NCBI RefSeq assembly: GCF_003265705.1
Contig: NW_020312848.1
Coordinates: 56,401,707 to 56,465,706 of the forward strand
Direction: 5' to 3'
Length of the DNA: 64,000 nucleotides
Origin: Callorhinus ursinus
Taxonomy: Eukaryota; Chordata; Mammalia; Carnivora; Otariidae
Positions 1 through 11,846 of the stretch are shown piece by piece; position 1 is the stretch's first letter; every line of letters starts with the position of its first letter. Under the pieces are notes generated by a model, which ran no database searches, had not been told where the DNA came from, and saw only the letters and a program-made list of their open reading frames with translations. A program made the translations under genes and the position numbers.

Positions 1-1144
1 TCTGCAAAAAGTTAACAAGCCATTCAAATATAGTCAACATTATTATATACTATCACTTACACTTAGAATCTAACTTTTTAATAAGTCAGGATTATGTCAC
101 ATAATCAGCCAGAACACAAAATCAAGTCTCTTTAAAAAACAATTTATTACACAAAATAATCTTTGATGTTCATAAATTTCTCATGTCAAATTCAGTGTCA
201 TCTACCCTAAATTTAATACTGCAGTAGACTAATTAAAAGTTTCCAAATTTTCAAAGCTTAGAAGAAAAATGGTAAATTTCTTTTTGAAGTTTCCTAGGGC
301 ATTAGTAATTAGTAAATATTCTAGAATAATTTTGGAAGTGCAGATTTGAGTTAGAAAATGAAAGGCATATTTATCAGATTGCTTAAAATATAGAGAAAGT
401 TATTTTCCATGCAGTAAAAGTGGCATGGTCTGATTATGTGATGGAACTTTTTGAATGTTACCATGCTTTTAAATTCAGAAACTCAGGTTTAGAAGCTCTT
501 GAACTATATGTTAGTTTTACAGTTGTACTGTATTTGATCCTTGCTTAGAAATTACAGGTCTTTGGTCAAAAGCTTTAATACTCAGACTAAAAGTTTGTAT
601 CAATAAAGTGATTTAATGTATGGCAAATATTTATTATTGACTTTAATATGTAAATGACAGTAGATCATCTACCCAAGTATGTTATCACTTTATTATATGC
701 CTTGTTACATGTATAGGAGTAATGTAGCTTAAAGGATTTGATTTTTAAAATGTTTACTATGTATTAATTAAAATTAAAAAACAACATTTTAATGTTCAAA
801 TTTTGGCTTTTTACTAGCTTTCTCAAAACACTAGTTAATTTTTAAAAGTCTGGACCAGTTTGAATTGTTAAATGGTCTATTACAATTTTATTTCTAGGGC
901 CAGAATAAGACTTTATTATTTCCTTATATAGCTTTTAAATTACCACATTATAAATGCCTCTTATTTAGTAAAAGTGAATACTCTAGTAAAATAAAGTTTT
1001 CATTACCTGGCCAGAGGAAAATTACATAAACATTTAATAATAGCCAGATACACTATTATGACAGTTGTTAAGTTCTAACAAAATATTACAAAAGTTCTGA
1101 AATAATAATATAACATGCCATAGAAAAATTAATATATAGGATAC
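1..1144 (-). other. ASZ1: ASZ1 intron 6 (partial), no further feature seen
   Basis: AT-rich sequence following the exon 6 donor on the minus strand. I looked for the next ASZ1 exon (the end of the ankyrin array) and did not find it, so the intron continues beyond base 1. No confident repeat or RNA gene seen. Confidence 0.7.
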
Positions 1145-1279
1145 CTCTAGATGTTTATTTCTTTTTGCAATCTCACTTGGTGTCTTTCCATCTTTGGTTT
1201 GTAGCATTTTATTAGCACCAAGTTCAAGCAACTTCAAAACTACATTTTTATGACCCTGACGTGCTGCCCATGTTAAAGC
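1145..1279 (-). CDS. ASZ1: ASZ1 coding exon 6 (residues 185-229)
   Basis: Minus-strand exon of 135 bases (45 codons, phase 0 at both ends). It is bounded by a CAG acceptor (complement of 1280-1282) and a GTAT donor (complement of 1141-1144). The translation starts [10 protein letters not shown] and continues with VLKLLELGA, the second half of ankyrin repeat 5. It then gives [14 protein letters not shown], the start of repeat 6. The TxxAARxGH and LLxxGA motifs are the ankyrin helix-turn-helix signature. The match to the ASZ1 family is close, from memory of the human protein. ASZ1 (GASZ) sits on the mitochondrial outer membrane of germ cells, organises intermitochondrial cement and is needed for piRNA production and retrotransposon silencing. 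This is the last ASZ1 exon in the window. Any stop read beyond position 1145 is intronic. Confidence 0.96.
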
Positions 1280-1804
1280 CTGTAAGTGAGGGGAAAAGAA
1301 GATTGTTTCAAGAGAGGGAGTGTATATGAGACAGAAAGGAAAACTTTTCAAAAGTATCTATGGCACAATAAAAGAGTGAACATGGTTAATTAACAGAATG
1401 AGGCAATCTCTTCATTTTACAGTATAATGTAAATAAATTTCCAAAGTTGTAATTGCAAAGCAGACTGCCATTGCTCACTGATTTTATAAAATCAAATAAT
1501 GTTTTACATAGTCAAGTGATGTTATAGAATGAAATAATTTATCTGCTAATCACTGAACTGTTTTCTATAAAAACAAATTCTGTGTGTATTCTAGAACCCA
1601 GGCTTTGTTGTACGTTATAGCTTCTTGTGTCAAGGGTGAGGAAAAAAGAAAAAAGTTCATTCCTTTTTTTCCATTTCAGCTGTTTTCTTCACCAAACAGC
1701 AATTATAACCCAGTCCCTCTGTAATTTTTATTTCTCAAAAACTTTTTTGTGGACTACTAATAATGACAAGATATAAAAAGGAACATTGTGCAATCAGTTC
1801 TCAC

Positions 1805-1916
1805 AGTATAACCATTCTCATCCTGGATATTAACTTCCGCTCCATGAGCAACAAGGAGAGCAACAACCTGAGGGTGACCATCTCGGGCAGCATACATGAT
1901 TGGAGTCATAAGTCTC
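1805..1916 (-). CDS. ASZ1: ASZ1 coding exon 5 (residues 148-184)
   Basis: Minus-strand exon of 112 bases. The acceptor is a pyrimidine-rich tract ending TTCAG (complement of 1917-1921). The first base completes Arg147 begun in exon 4. The exon ends in phase 0 at GGTTATACT, followed by a GTGAGA donor (complement of 1799-1804). It encodes ankyrin repeat 4, with [11 protein letters not shown] and [13 protein letters not shown], and the first residues of repeat 5 (DENGYT). Only 525 bases separate it from exon 6, whereas intron 4 upstream is 28.6 kb. No frameshift or stop is seen. Confidence 0.96.
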
Positions 1917-2120
1917 CTGAAGCGGAGGAAGAAAAGAAACATCTGTGTTAATGCTGCCATTAACAGCTACTCAGTTTCATGAATTTTACCATATCTAATA
2001 CCAAAGTATTGTTTTGAAAGCAAAGGAAATGAAAGCTTTTAATAAATCAGATGATTTAAAAATCCAATTTCCCAGCAAATAAATGTGTAGAAGGTACTTT
2101 TAAAGTATTGAATGCTTACA

Positions 2121-2137
2121 CAGCACCCTCTAGTGAA
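2121..2137 (-). promoter_or_regulatory. CTCF-like core motif in intron 4
   Basis: On the minus strand the site reads TTCACTAGAGGGTGCTG. This matches most of the CTCF core (CCASYAGRKGGCRCT) with two deviations. Motif only; binding is unknown. Confidence 0.3.
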
Positions 2138-2224
2138 GAGATGTGTTTAAAAAAATCACTAAATAGGCCATACTTTCTAATATGAACTTTCATGAATTTA
2201 CATATTCATACAGAAAACTATCAG

Positions 2225-2320
2225 AGTACCTACAATGCTTATTCTGGGAATATAGTGATGAATGACACAAATAAGGTCCCTGTCCCCTCAGCATTAATGG
2301 CTCATACTTAAATGCTTATT
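2225..2320 (-). mobile_element. L2 LINE 3' fragment
   Basis: Diverged match in antisense to the L2 3' end (attcaac..cctac..tggggatacagtgatgaa..caaggtccctg pattern). Old mammalian repeat. The neighbouring stretch 2330-3150 shows nothing recognisable. Confidence 0.5.
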
Positions 2321-3149
2321 ATATTTTATTACATTTAATAAAAATAAAAGTTTAAAATGTTCTCTTATTTCTTAATGTCGTCCATTATGATTCTATTTTA
2401 GTTTAAGCCTGAAAGAATTTTACCCTGACTTGGAGTCTTACTCTAATCAAGAAAGAGATAGTTTAATAGTTTAGCCAGACTCTCGGAGACTATTTTCTGA
2501 GAAAGCACAGTGGTTCCCCTCTAGTGTATCATTTCTCGAAATAGAGATTCAATCCCTCTCCTTCTGGAAGTTAGTCAGCTTCTGGTTCTATTACAAAGGA
2601 CAGCAGAAAGATTCTATTAGTTCTACGTGGGCTGAACTTAGTATCATGGACTGTTTTAAAGGAGGTCTGGGATCCTGGGCTCAATCTTCCTGAGTTGCCT
2701 CAAATATCTAATTTATATACAAAGAATTTCACAAAAGAACAACAAATTAAATAACTTCAGAATTCTGTTTTAATCTGATTAAGGAAGTTCACCTTGGTTA
2801 CTCACATTACATACATGACCTATAAATTTCTCTACAAGGTTTGTTAACATAAGGTATATCCTGAATCTGATCACTTCACACTAATGTCTTTAGCACAAAA
2901 AGATTCACACACTTCTCTCTTTCTTCTATTTCCTAGCATATTAAAATTTCAATGTTTTATTGGAAATTATATGCTAAGGTAGCTGTCAAGCATTGCCTCT
3001 TCTATCCTGAACATCTCTAACATAGTGGCTTCTTTAGACAATCTTTACAAAGTAAAGAGTGAATTGCCTGGATAACTTAAGAAAACATGGAAAATACATA
3101 CAATAGAAAAAAATTATGAGTGAACTAGTCATTCAAATTCTCCACTAGG

Positions 3150-3610
3150 TTTAAATTAGACCTCTTGATGCCTTTTCTTCATCTCACCTTCCTGTAACAG
3201 CCCAAATCTGGTCCTTCTAATCTTCCCTATTTCACAAAGCTACCATTAACCACATAAACTCAGGCCTATGACTAAGCATAATTTGTGACTCTTCTCCATG
3301 ACTCCATTTATGCCTTTTGTATATGGAGTCATACACAAGTCATCATCTGGTCCTACTGGCTCTACCTTCATTAGTATGTTCTGAATCTAACCACTTTGCA
3401 CCATCTTGTTAGCCACTGTAAGCAGTCTAAGCCATCATCATCTTTCTTCTGACCTATATTATGGCAATAGCCTCATAATTGCTCTCCATGCTTCTGCTCT
3501 TGACCACTCAGTTTATTCTCTATGAAAATGCCACGTTCTTCCCCTTCTAGGGACTGTGCAAAGGTAGTTCCCTCCACCTTTTCCTAGACCTTTATAGTGC
3601 ATACTCCTTC
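3150..3610 (+). mobile_element. L2 LINE fragment
   Basis: CT-rich sequence with the order of phrases seen in the sense 3' half of L2 (lists of short Ser/Leu/Pro-rich remnants, cttctgctcttgaccact, cttccccttctaggg, cttcaccttattctgatcc). Strongly decayed and non-coding. Confidence 0.55.
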
Positions 3611-4690
3611 ACCTTATTCTGATCCTCATTAAGAGAACAAAATCAATAAAGTTGGCAAGCATATAACCAAATTGATCAAGATAAAAAGACACAAATTACC
3701 AGTATCATGAATAAGAGAGGTGACATCAATACAGATTCCCCACAGTTTAAAGGTATAAGGAAATATTATGAACAAATTTCTGCCAATAAATTAGACAACT
3801 TAGATTAAATGGACAAATTTCTCAAAAGATTCAAACTACCGAGGCACACTCATAAATAAAGAACCTGAATAGTACTATATTTATAAAAAATTAAATTAGT
3901 AAATAAAAACCTCCCACAAAGAAAACAGCAGGCCCAGATGGCTTCACTAGTGAATTCCACCAGTTAATGAAAAGAATAATACCAATTCTACTCAAACTCC
4001 TTCAGTAAGTTGAAACAGAAAGAATCCTTCTCAATTCATTCTATTTGCAAGAATTACTCTAGTAACAAAAACTAGAAAGAGACATTACAAGGAAAGAAAA
4101 CTATAGACCAATAATCTTAACTGGGCATAGATGAAAAAAATTCTCAACAAATTTTGGCAAATAGAATCCAAAAATAGATAAAAAGGATAAATATATTATA
4201 ACCAAGTACAATTATCCTGGGAATGCAAGATTAATTTGACATTTGACCAAAAAAAGAAAAACAAGATTATCTCAATAAATGCAGAACAAGTATTTTACAA
4301 AATCCAACATCTTATGTAGGAGTAGAAGAGAACTGCCTCAACTGGAAAACTTTATAGCTAACATCATACTTAATGGTGAAAGAGTGAATACTTTCCTCCT
4401 AAGATCAGAAACAAGACAAAGATGTCTGCTCTCATCACTTCTATTCAACACTGTATTTCAAATTCTAGTCAGTGCAATAAAACAAGGAAAAACAGGCATC
4501 TAGGTAGAAAAGCAAATAAAATTGTCTTTATCCACAGATAGCACAGTCTATGTAGAAAACCCGATGGAATCTACAAAGAAAAGTACTAGAATAAATGAAT
4601 CAGCAAGGCTGCAGGATACAAGATCTAATGGAATACACACAACATTAGTTACAGTTATTATTTCAACTTGCTGAACTCATGATATGCCAT
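3610..4690 (+). mobile_element. L1M LINE, ORF2 reverse-transcriptase segment, decayed
   Basis: The conceptual + strand translation, in several frames, shows L1 ORF2 landmarks in order. These are an N-terminal RT region (NKRGDIN, ISANKLDNL), KTAGPDGFTSEFHQ near 3930, ENYRPI near 4105, and the segment around 4279-4500 (NGERVNTFLLRS, QRCLLS). Frames are broken by many stops and shifts. The 74-codon open frame at 4279-4503 is just an unbroken remnant. The catalytic FADD box is lost. It lies antisense to ASZ1 in intron 4. Confidence 0.85.
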
Positions 4691-4869
4691 CACTGCATGG
4701 AATTAAAATCAACGGGGCAGAATCATTTCTTTCTGATTTACAAAAGTCTAGTTCATATAGTTCAACCCATATAAAAAACAACTTACATGTAAACACCAAT
4801 TTAGAACACAGAATCATCAAAATTTGGTAATCTCAGCATTGACTATTAACTTGGAGAAACAAAATCATT

Positions 4870-4990
4870 ATGCAGGGCTAGGCAGTTACCTTATTCACTG
4901 CTCAAGACCAACCTTACAAAGTAGAAATTATTCTCACTTTAGAGATGAGAAAACATGGGTTGGGAAATAAGTAATTTTTGCTGAAAGATC
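4870..4990 (+). mobile_element. MIR SINE fragment
   Basis: Matches the MIR core (cactttagagatgagaaaac, then a ggaaataagtaa stretch). Ancient tRNA-derived SINE. 5020-6160 downstream holds nothing I recognise. Confidence 0.55.
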
Positions 4991-6159
4991 ACTGTTGGTA
5001 TGTTACTGAAGTAAGACTGTGTGTTTATTCCCCCCCAAATCTCCTGAAAATTACTTTTAATAATCTATCCTGATACAGAGAAACTTAAAGTTCTTTTTCT
5101 CTAAATTTTTATGTATTTGATTATGAAATATGGGTTAAATTTCATAAACTCACTCTACAAGATGGCAAAATTGGAAACCTAAACAAAGTAAATTGGCTAA
5201 AATATAATCTGAAGGAAGTGACCTCTGGCAGAGTATCCAAAGAAGGTGACATGAAAGTGTGAGTGTCCCATTTGCTTGAACTTTATTACTGAAAATTATA
5301 AGTGAAATTTATGATTTTGTACTGAAATTTGTTCTGAAATTGCACAGAAAATTGAAATTGTTGTTTGAAATATCAATTTCTCTTAGAATCTTGGAAACCA
5401 GCAGAGATTATAATTTTTGGTCAATTCACATGGACATAAATTGCTTCTTGGAGATGCTTACTTCCCCCTAGATAAGTACCGGACCAGCACAGTTTGCTTA
5501 GAAGCTTTAGATTACTACTGAAAGATGTGTTACAAAAGTGTTGCATTGGTTTCTTCTAAGAAAAGTTGTATTTACTGAATGGAACAGCAAACTCTTATAA
5601 TAGGGTCTACATTACTTAGAAGGTTTATAACTTAGCTTCTAAACAGTTATTAAAGTTATTGATAACATCAGTAATGTTGCATGACAATTTTGAGAGGAGA
5701 GAGAACAATTCTTCTTGTGGTTTTACACCTACAGAAATTTGTAACATCTGTAGTTTCCTGCCTGTTACTGATTAACGAAATCTAAATGAATTATTCAATC
5801 TTACAAACTCTTATGAACAATCTTAAGAACTCTTCAAGGAAGTTATAAGACTTTGTAATAGCTGGTCTACTCAGGTGACATGGTAACAGTTTGTGCTACT
5901 GGTAACTTTACTTTCAGTATTAATTTCCATCTATGTCCTAAGATTTACCGTAGAGAATTCTTTACTTCCAATTCTCTCTTTAAATCATTGCAATTTTGTT
6001 CTGTCTGTCCCTTCTAACAAAATAGCTTTGGCAAAAGTCAACAGTTATTTGGACACCTTTTATTTTTCTAGCACTTAAAAGTATGTATTTCAAAGGCTTC
6101 TATTCTCAATGCTTTTCCCTTTTCACTACATTAAACACCATGCCTAAATGATCTCACCT

Positions 6160-7050
6160 ACTCTCTTAACTTTATTGTCAACACACCAATGGCTGCTGAA
6201 TCTGTCTCTCTAGGCCAGGCTCTGCTCCTGAGCTCCAGACTGAATCTGCCATTGCCACATGGGTATCCTAACCAAACACATATCCAACACATATCCCAGT
6301 CTGAAGTCACCATCTTATCTCTAACACACAATTCTCTTATTACTTACCTCTGTGAACAGCATCACAATTCATGCACTGCCCAACCCAGAAACCTGGAATT
6401 TATTCATGACTCCTCATTGTGCTTTCATATCTAAATCAGCATTCCTGTGAATTTTACCTCCTTTCCACCATTTTTATCTGTCTACTTTGCTCTCTCTCTC
6501 CTTGTTTCATGTGTTTATCATTTCTTACATGAATTACTGCCTCCTTGCTGCTAGTCTTTCCTCCACATTTGTGAATCTTGTCAATTCACTGTTTAAAATT
6601 TTCAAGGTTACACCTATGATATGGTAATTGTATCTTTGATGCTAAGCGCTCTGTCTGCCATTTTAGCACCTGCAATCCTACTCCATCCTAATAACAGACT
6701 TTGGTCATATCTGCGGGGCATGAATTTCAATTTCTCTCTCCTCTGGATGTCCTATATTCAGAGCACTCTGGATGAAATGTCTTTTCACATCTTTGGTCAA
6801 CAGGCTTACTCCTAATCTCCTCCTAAGGCTTCATCTTAAAAGCCAACATTCCCCAGTTTTTTGATGCCCTACCTCATCTTAGATAGCAATCCCTCTCTCC
6901 TCTATGTTTTCTTAGCATTTTGTGTTCAGCTATCAGGCCAAAATGTATCTGTTCATCTCATCTATTTTTTTCAACTAGACTATAAGCTCTTTGAGGATAA
7001 TGACCTTAATCTATCTCTATCCACCCCCATTCCACACAGTAACTAGTATA
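6160..7050 (+). mobile_element. L2 LINE, 3' ORF remnant and tail
   Basis: Long CT-rich stretch with L2 phrases in order: ctgagctccagactgaat, gactcctcattgtg, cattcctcctc-like repeats, and near the end actataagctctttgaggataatgacc, the hallmark of the L2 3' end. The 81-, 64- and 61-codon open frames inside are remnants, not genes. Confidence 0.7.
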
Positions 7051-7129
7051 ATCGTGTGTTTTGTGTCATGCTTACATTTAATACAGGCAGGATTTTCTCC
7101 TTATCTACTCCACCATTACATGTGTATTG

Positions 7130-7632
7130 ATTGTATTTTTTAACACATTATGTCCTTATTCATTATAGACATATTAGATCTGCCTATTGAGAGCTATCCG
7201 TTGAAATGTCCTGCTATAATGCTATTTTGATCTACATCTTCTTGAATTTAATAGATTTTGATTTATGGATTTAGTGGCCATGTAGTCTAGTGTGTACAGG
7301 TTTATGCTTGTTGTATTTTCATTGATTTTGCCTTTTATTGTCAGAGTTCTTTATTTACTGTATTTACTATTAATAATATCTGATGTTGACAATCTTGATT
7401 TCTGTGAGTTTGCCTTCACTTGTGAAGGGTTTTTCATATTCCTTTCTCTTCAACATTTTTTTTATAAATAGCATTTAGCCATCTGTTTTTTAAGCCAACA
7501 TCTCAGTTGATAAATTCAGTCCATTCTCATTTAGCGTAATGACTGACAATTTCGTTGACAATATTTCTTTTTTATTTTGTTGGTTCAAACAACTGCTATT
7601 CACTACACTTTTCCTCCTTGAAAATCTGATGA
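7130..7632 (-). mobile_element. L1M LINE, endonuclease-region fragment
   Basis: Antisense old L1. The + strand shows the reverse complement of the ORF2 endonuclease region (ctgatgttgacaatcttgat, then ttagccatctgtttttta and cagtccattctcatttag). Interrupted on its right by a Can-SINE. Confidence 0.65.
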
Positions 7633-7643
7633 TTCTGCTTTTC

Positions 7644-7837
7644 CTTTTTTTTTTCTTAAAGATTTTGTTTATTTATTTGACAGAGAAAGAGAAAGAGCAC
7701 AAGCATGGGGAGTGGCAGACAGAGGGAGGGGGAGAAGCAGGCTTTCTGCTGAGCAGGGAGCCTGATGCCGGGCTTGGTCCCAGGACCTGACCCCAACCAA
7801 AGGCATCCGCTTAACCCACTGAGCCACCCCGGAGTCC
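7644..7837 (-). mobile_element. Can-SINE
   Basis: Minus-oriented carnivore tRNA-derived SINE. It has a T-run and (tttat) tail at left, a GA-rich middle and the head complement gagccaccccggagtcc at right. It is flanked by ctgcttttc at 7635-7643 and 7838-7846 (TSD). Open frames across it are SINE artefacts. Confidence 0.93.
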
Positions 7838-8737
7838 CTGCTTTTCTTTTTTTTTTTTTTTTTAATGTCATTAAGCATTATCATCTTTCTCTGCTCTTAC
7901 TAAAAAACATATGACCCTGTATTTGTAAGCAACATAAGACCTATTTCTCCTAATGAGACTATGGTTTCCTCCACCACCACGCCGTAATTCCCCTAGGCTT
8001 CTACTCTAATAGGATAAGATCTTTTGAATACTCTTAAGTTCCTCTTAGGAACTTTATCAATCCAAACTAAAACTCAGGGACTTTTCCAATATGCAGTCTT
8101 TCTTTCAATATGCAGTCTTCAGAGTTTTCAGCTCAGCAACCATTTTTTTTTTCTAGAATGTGTTTATTACCAATCTTGCATTTGTTCCTTTTTCTTCCCT
8201 GAATTTTGAATTCAAATACCACATTGTTTTTTAAGTTCCAAGAGATCTTTTTTCATGCTGCATTTAGATCTCCTTATATGCTCTTAATTTTTAATTCAGG
8301 TATTCACCATTCTCTGTCAGCAATTTTATTATACTAGGCAAGCAAATATTTTAATTAATAATCCTTTCTCTAGCTGCTGGGAAGTTTTTTCTATTGCCTC
8401 TTCAAAACTCAGATCTAGTTGTTGGAATATTCATTTAATTTTTTCATCATGATAAGCATATTCTTTAATCCCCATCACCTACTTAACCCATCTCCCCCCA
8501 CCACCCCTCTGGTAACCATCAGTTTGTTCTCTATAATTAAGAGTCTGTCTCTTGGTTTGTCTCTTATTTTTTTTCCTTTGCTCATTTGTTTTGTTTCCTA
8601 AATTCCATGCGAGTGAAATCATATGGTGCTTTTCTTTCTCTGACTTACTTTGCTTAGCATTATACTCACTAGCTCTATCCATGTTGTTACAAATGGCAAG
8701 ATTTCATCCTTTTTATGGCTGAATAATATTCCATTGT

Positions 8738-8757
8738 GTATATATATATATATATAT
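8738..8757. repeat. (TA)n microsatellite
   Basis: About ten uninterrupted TA units inside the L1 segment at the place where related L1 copies carry a shorter tatata run. Confidence 0.85.
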
Positions 8758-8939
8758 ACCACCTCTTCCTTACCCATTCATCTATTGATGAACACTCAGG
8801 CTGCTTCCATAATTGCACTATTGTAAATAATGCTTTAATAAACATGGGGTGCATGTATCCCCTTGAATTAGTGTTTTTGTATCTTTGGGGGTAAATACCC
8901 AAGAGTGTGATTACTGGATCATAGGGTAGTTCTATTTTA

Positions 8940-9130
8940 TTTTTTAAAAGATTTTATTTATTTGACAGAGAGAGACACAGTGAGAGAGGGAACACAAGCA
9001 GGGGGAGTGGGAGAGGGAGAAGCAGGCTTCCACGGAGCAGGGAGCTCGATGTTGGGCTTGATCCCAGGACCCTGGGATCATGACCCGAGCCGAAGGCAGA
9101 TGCCTAATGACTGAGCCACCCAGGCGCCCC
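8940..9130 (-). mobile_element. Can-SINE inserted in L1
   Basis: Minus-oriented full-length Can-SINE ending in the complement of the ggggcgcctgggtggctcag head. It splits the L1 phrase ggtagttctattttta-atttttt; ctatttt is repeated on both sides (8932, 9131). Younger than the host L1. Confidence 0.93.
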
Positions 9131-10515
9131 CTATTTTTAATTTTTTGAGGAACCTCCATACTGTCTTCCACAGTGGCTGCACCAGTTTGCATTCCCACCA
9201 GTAGTGCAAGGGAACGTTCCTTTTTCTCCATATCCTTGCCAACATTTGTTTCTTATTTTAGCCATTCTGACAGGTGTGAAGTGATATGTTACTGTAGTTT
9301 TGATTTGCATTTCCCTGATGATGAGTAATGTTGAGCATCTTTTCATGTCTATTGGCCATCTGGATGTCTTCTTTGGAGAAATGTCTGTTCATATCTTGTC
9401 AATTTTTTTATTAATTTGTTTTTGGGGTGTTGAGTTATATAAGTTCTTTATATATTTTGGATACTAATCCTTTACAGGATGTGTCATTTGCACATATTTT
9501 ATCCCATTCACTAAGTACCTTTTAGTTTTGTTATTTCCTTCACTGTGCAGAAACTTTATTTTGATGTAATCTCAATAGTTTATTTTTGCTTTTATTTCCC
9601 TTGCCTTAGGAGACGAATCTAGATAAATTTTGCTATAGCCAACGTCAGAGAAATTATTGCCTGGGCTCTCTTCTAGGATTTTTATGGTTTCAGGCCTCAC
9701 ATTTAGGTCTTTAATCCATTTTATTTTTGTGTATGGTGAAAGAAAGTGGTCCAGTTTCATTCTTTTGCATGTAGCTATCCAGTTTTCCCAACACCATCTG
9801 TTGAAGAGACTGTCCTTTTCCCCCTGGATATTCACTCCTCCTTTGTCAAAGTTTAATTGACCATATAATTGGGGGTTTATTTCTGAGTTTTGTATTCTAT
9901 TCCATTGATCTTTGTGTCTATTTTTATGCCAGTTCCATGTTGTTTTAATTACTATTACTTTGTAATATAACTTGAAGTCTGGAATTGTGATACTTCCAGT
10001 TTTGTTTTTCTTAAGATTGGTTTGGCTATTCAGGGTCTTTTGTGGTTCCATACAAATTTTAGGATTGTCTGTTTTAGTTCTGTGAAAAATGCTGTTGGTA
10101 TTTTGATAGGGATTGCATTAAATGTGTAGATTACTTTGGGTAGTATAGACATTTTAACAATATTTGATCCATGAGCATGGAATGTTTTTCCATACCTTTG
10201 CGTTGTCTTGAATTTTTTTCATCAGTGCTTTATACTTTTTAGAGTCACCTCTTTGGTTAAGTTTATTCCTAAATTTTTTATTGCTTTTGGTGCAGCTGCA
10301 AATGGGACTGTTATCTTAATTTCACTTTCAGCTGCTTATTAGCATATATAGGAATACAAAAGATTTCTGTATTGATTTTGTATCTTGTGACTTTATTGAA
10401 TTCGTTCATCAGTTCTAATAGTTTTTTGGTAGAGTCTTTAGGGTTTTCTATATACAGTATCATATCAGATGCGAATAGTGAAAATTTTATTTCTTCCTTA
10501 CCAATTGGGAGTATT

Positions 10516-10714
10516 TTTTTTTTTAAAGATTTCACTTATTTATTTGAGAGAGAGAATGAGAGAGAGAGAGAGAGAGCACATGGGGGGGAGAGTCAGAGGG
10601 AGAAGCAGGCTCCCCGCTGAGCATGGAGCCCAATGCGGGACCCGATCCCAGGACTCCAGGATCATGACCTGAGCCGAAGGCAGTCGCTCAACCAACTGAG
10701 CCACCCAGGCGCCC
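10516..10714 (-). mobile_element. Can-SINE inserted in L1
   Basis: Minus-oriented Can-SINE with a T-run, a long GA repeat and the gagccacccaggcgccc end. Target-site duplication: aattgggagtatt (10503-10515) versus aactgggaatatt (10715-10727), two mismatches. Confidence 0.93.
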
Positions 10715-10735
10715 AACTGGGAATATTCTTAATAG

Positions 10736-11632
10736 CAGAAATCCTTACAGATTTTGAAAATCAAATAAATTTCTTGCGCGGTAGGTCCATAGTTTAAAAG
10801 CAGGCTATTCGCTCCCTCCAGAAGTACCTGGAGCATTCTCCCTGCTTTCTTATCTTCCCAAATTCTCCCAACCTCACCGACAGAGCCAATTCAGCTCACT
10901 TGTTTAGCTCCAAGTCTTTAGGAGTCTGGAAACCTAAGACATTCATGCAGGATCAGCTTCACCCCAGGTCCATATATCTTCTAATATCAAGCTTGTATGG
11001 AATTATAGCTGCTCTCCACCTAGACTTACCCCTGATGACTTCCCACCATTTTGCAGGGATAGGAACAAGAGCCTGAGACCTCATCAGTATCCAGCTGCCT
11101 TAAGGTCTTAGGAGTCTGAGGCTCAAAGAAAGGCAAGCAGCTTAGAGTTGAGAAACAAGAGGAAGAGAATGATGTCTTGGTAGCAATTTCCCAGATATCC
11201 TTGTGTCATGTATATAAGGGCCTTTGCCAATCCAACATATATTCATCCACATTTTCATCTAGTAATTTTTATTATTTGTGTGGCTCTACAGTTTTTAGTA
11301 TTTAAATATCTTGAGGCATATGAAATAATTTTGGTGTGAGGTTTAAAACCAGCATTTTTTATTCCTTCAAACAGCTATGCAAATCCCCAGCACTAAAATG
11401 ATCTATTTTCTTCCTCTAGTTTGAAATGCTGTATTAATCATATATAATAATTTCAGATGCTCTTGAATTCCCTTACATTTTCTTTTCTGTTTTACTTCTA
11501 GGGATCAGCAATAGACAGTTTTCCACTAATTCCACACTGCTTTAATTATTGTGATTTATTTTTAATATAAGGCTAAATCTATACCATTACTCTTTAACAA
11601 GATGTATTAACTTCTAACAATTACTTAATTCA
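10736..11632. other. Intron 4 stretch, no recognised feature
   Basis: Moderately GC-rich for this intron up to about 11230, then AT-rich. I recognise no repeat family, exon or RNA gene. Could be unique intronic sequence or an LTR I do not know. Confidence 0.5.
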
Positions 11633-11846
11633 GGGGTGCCTGGGTGGCTCAGTTGGTTAAGTGTCCAACTCTTGACTGGTTCAGCTCATGATTTCAGGGT
11701 CATGAGATGGAGCCCTATGTTGGGCTCCGTGCTAGGCATGGAGCCTGCTTAAGATTCTCTTTCCGTCACCTTCTGCCCCTCCCCACCGCACTAAGGTAAA
11801 TCACTGATATGAGTTGGCTATCTTTCCAAAAATAAATAAATAAATT
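11633..11846 (+). mobile_element. Can-SINE, older variant
   Basis: Head ggggtgcctgggtggctcag, body with the cttgactggttcagctcatg variant and a diverged CT segment, tail aataaataaataaa. More diverged than most copies here. Confidence 0.88.

Larger units (their letters stand above)
8450..10735 (-). mobile_element. Carnivore L1, ORF2 C-terminal half plus 3' region, 5'-truncated
   Basis: Antisense L1 in ASZ1 intron 4, therefore in ASZ1 sense. The minus-strand translation gives RT residues near 10311-10535 (SLFASDMILYIENP) and the ORF2 C-terminal domain at 9572-10051 ([42 protein letters not shown]). The TMEYYSAIKRM segment lies near 8700 and the 3' region near 8450-8600 (ccccatcacctac, ggtaaccatcagtttg in + sense). 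The catalytic F-A-D-D box reads F-A-S-D and frames are broken, so it is dead. Two Can-SINEs (8940-9130, 10516-10714) and a (TA)n run interrupt it. Confidence 0.93.

Noticed and set aside
1..1144. Search for ASZ1 exon 7
   Set aside because: No matching coding segment with splice sites found before the window edge.
1034..1351. 105-codon minus frame read as one protein
   Set aside because: Only 1145-1279 is exon; both ends are intron sequence read through the splice sites.
4279..4503. 74-codon plus frame
   Set aside because: Remnant of L1 ORF2, not a gene.
6189..7046. Series of 61-83-codon plus frames
   Set aside because: Decayed L2 sequence; no continuous coding signature.
9572..10051. 159-codon minus frame, longest in the window
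   Set aside because: L1 ORF2 C-terminal remnant in a broken element.
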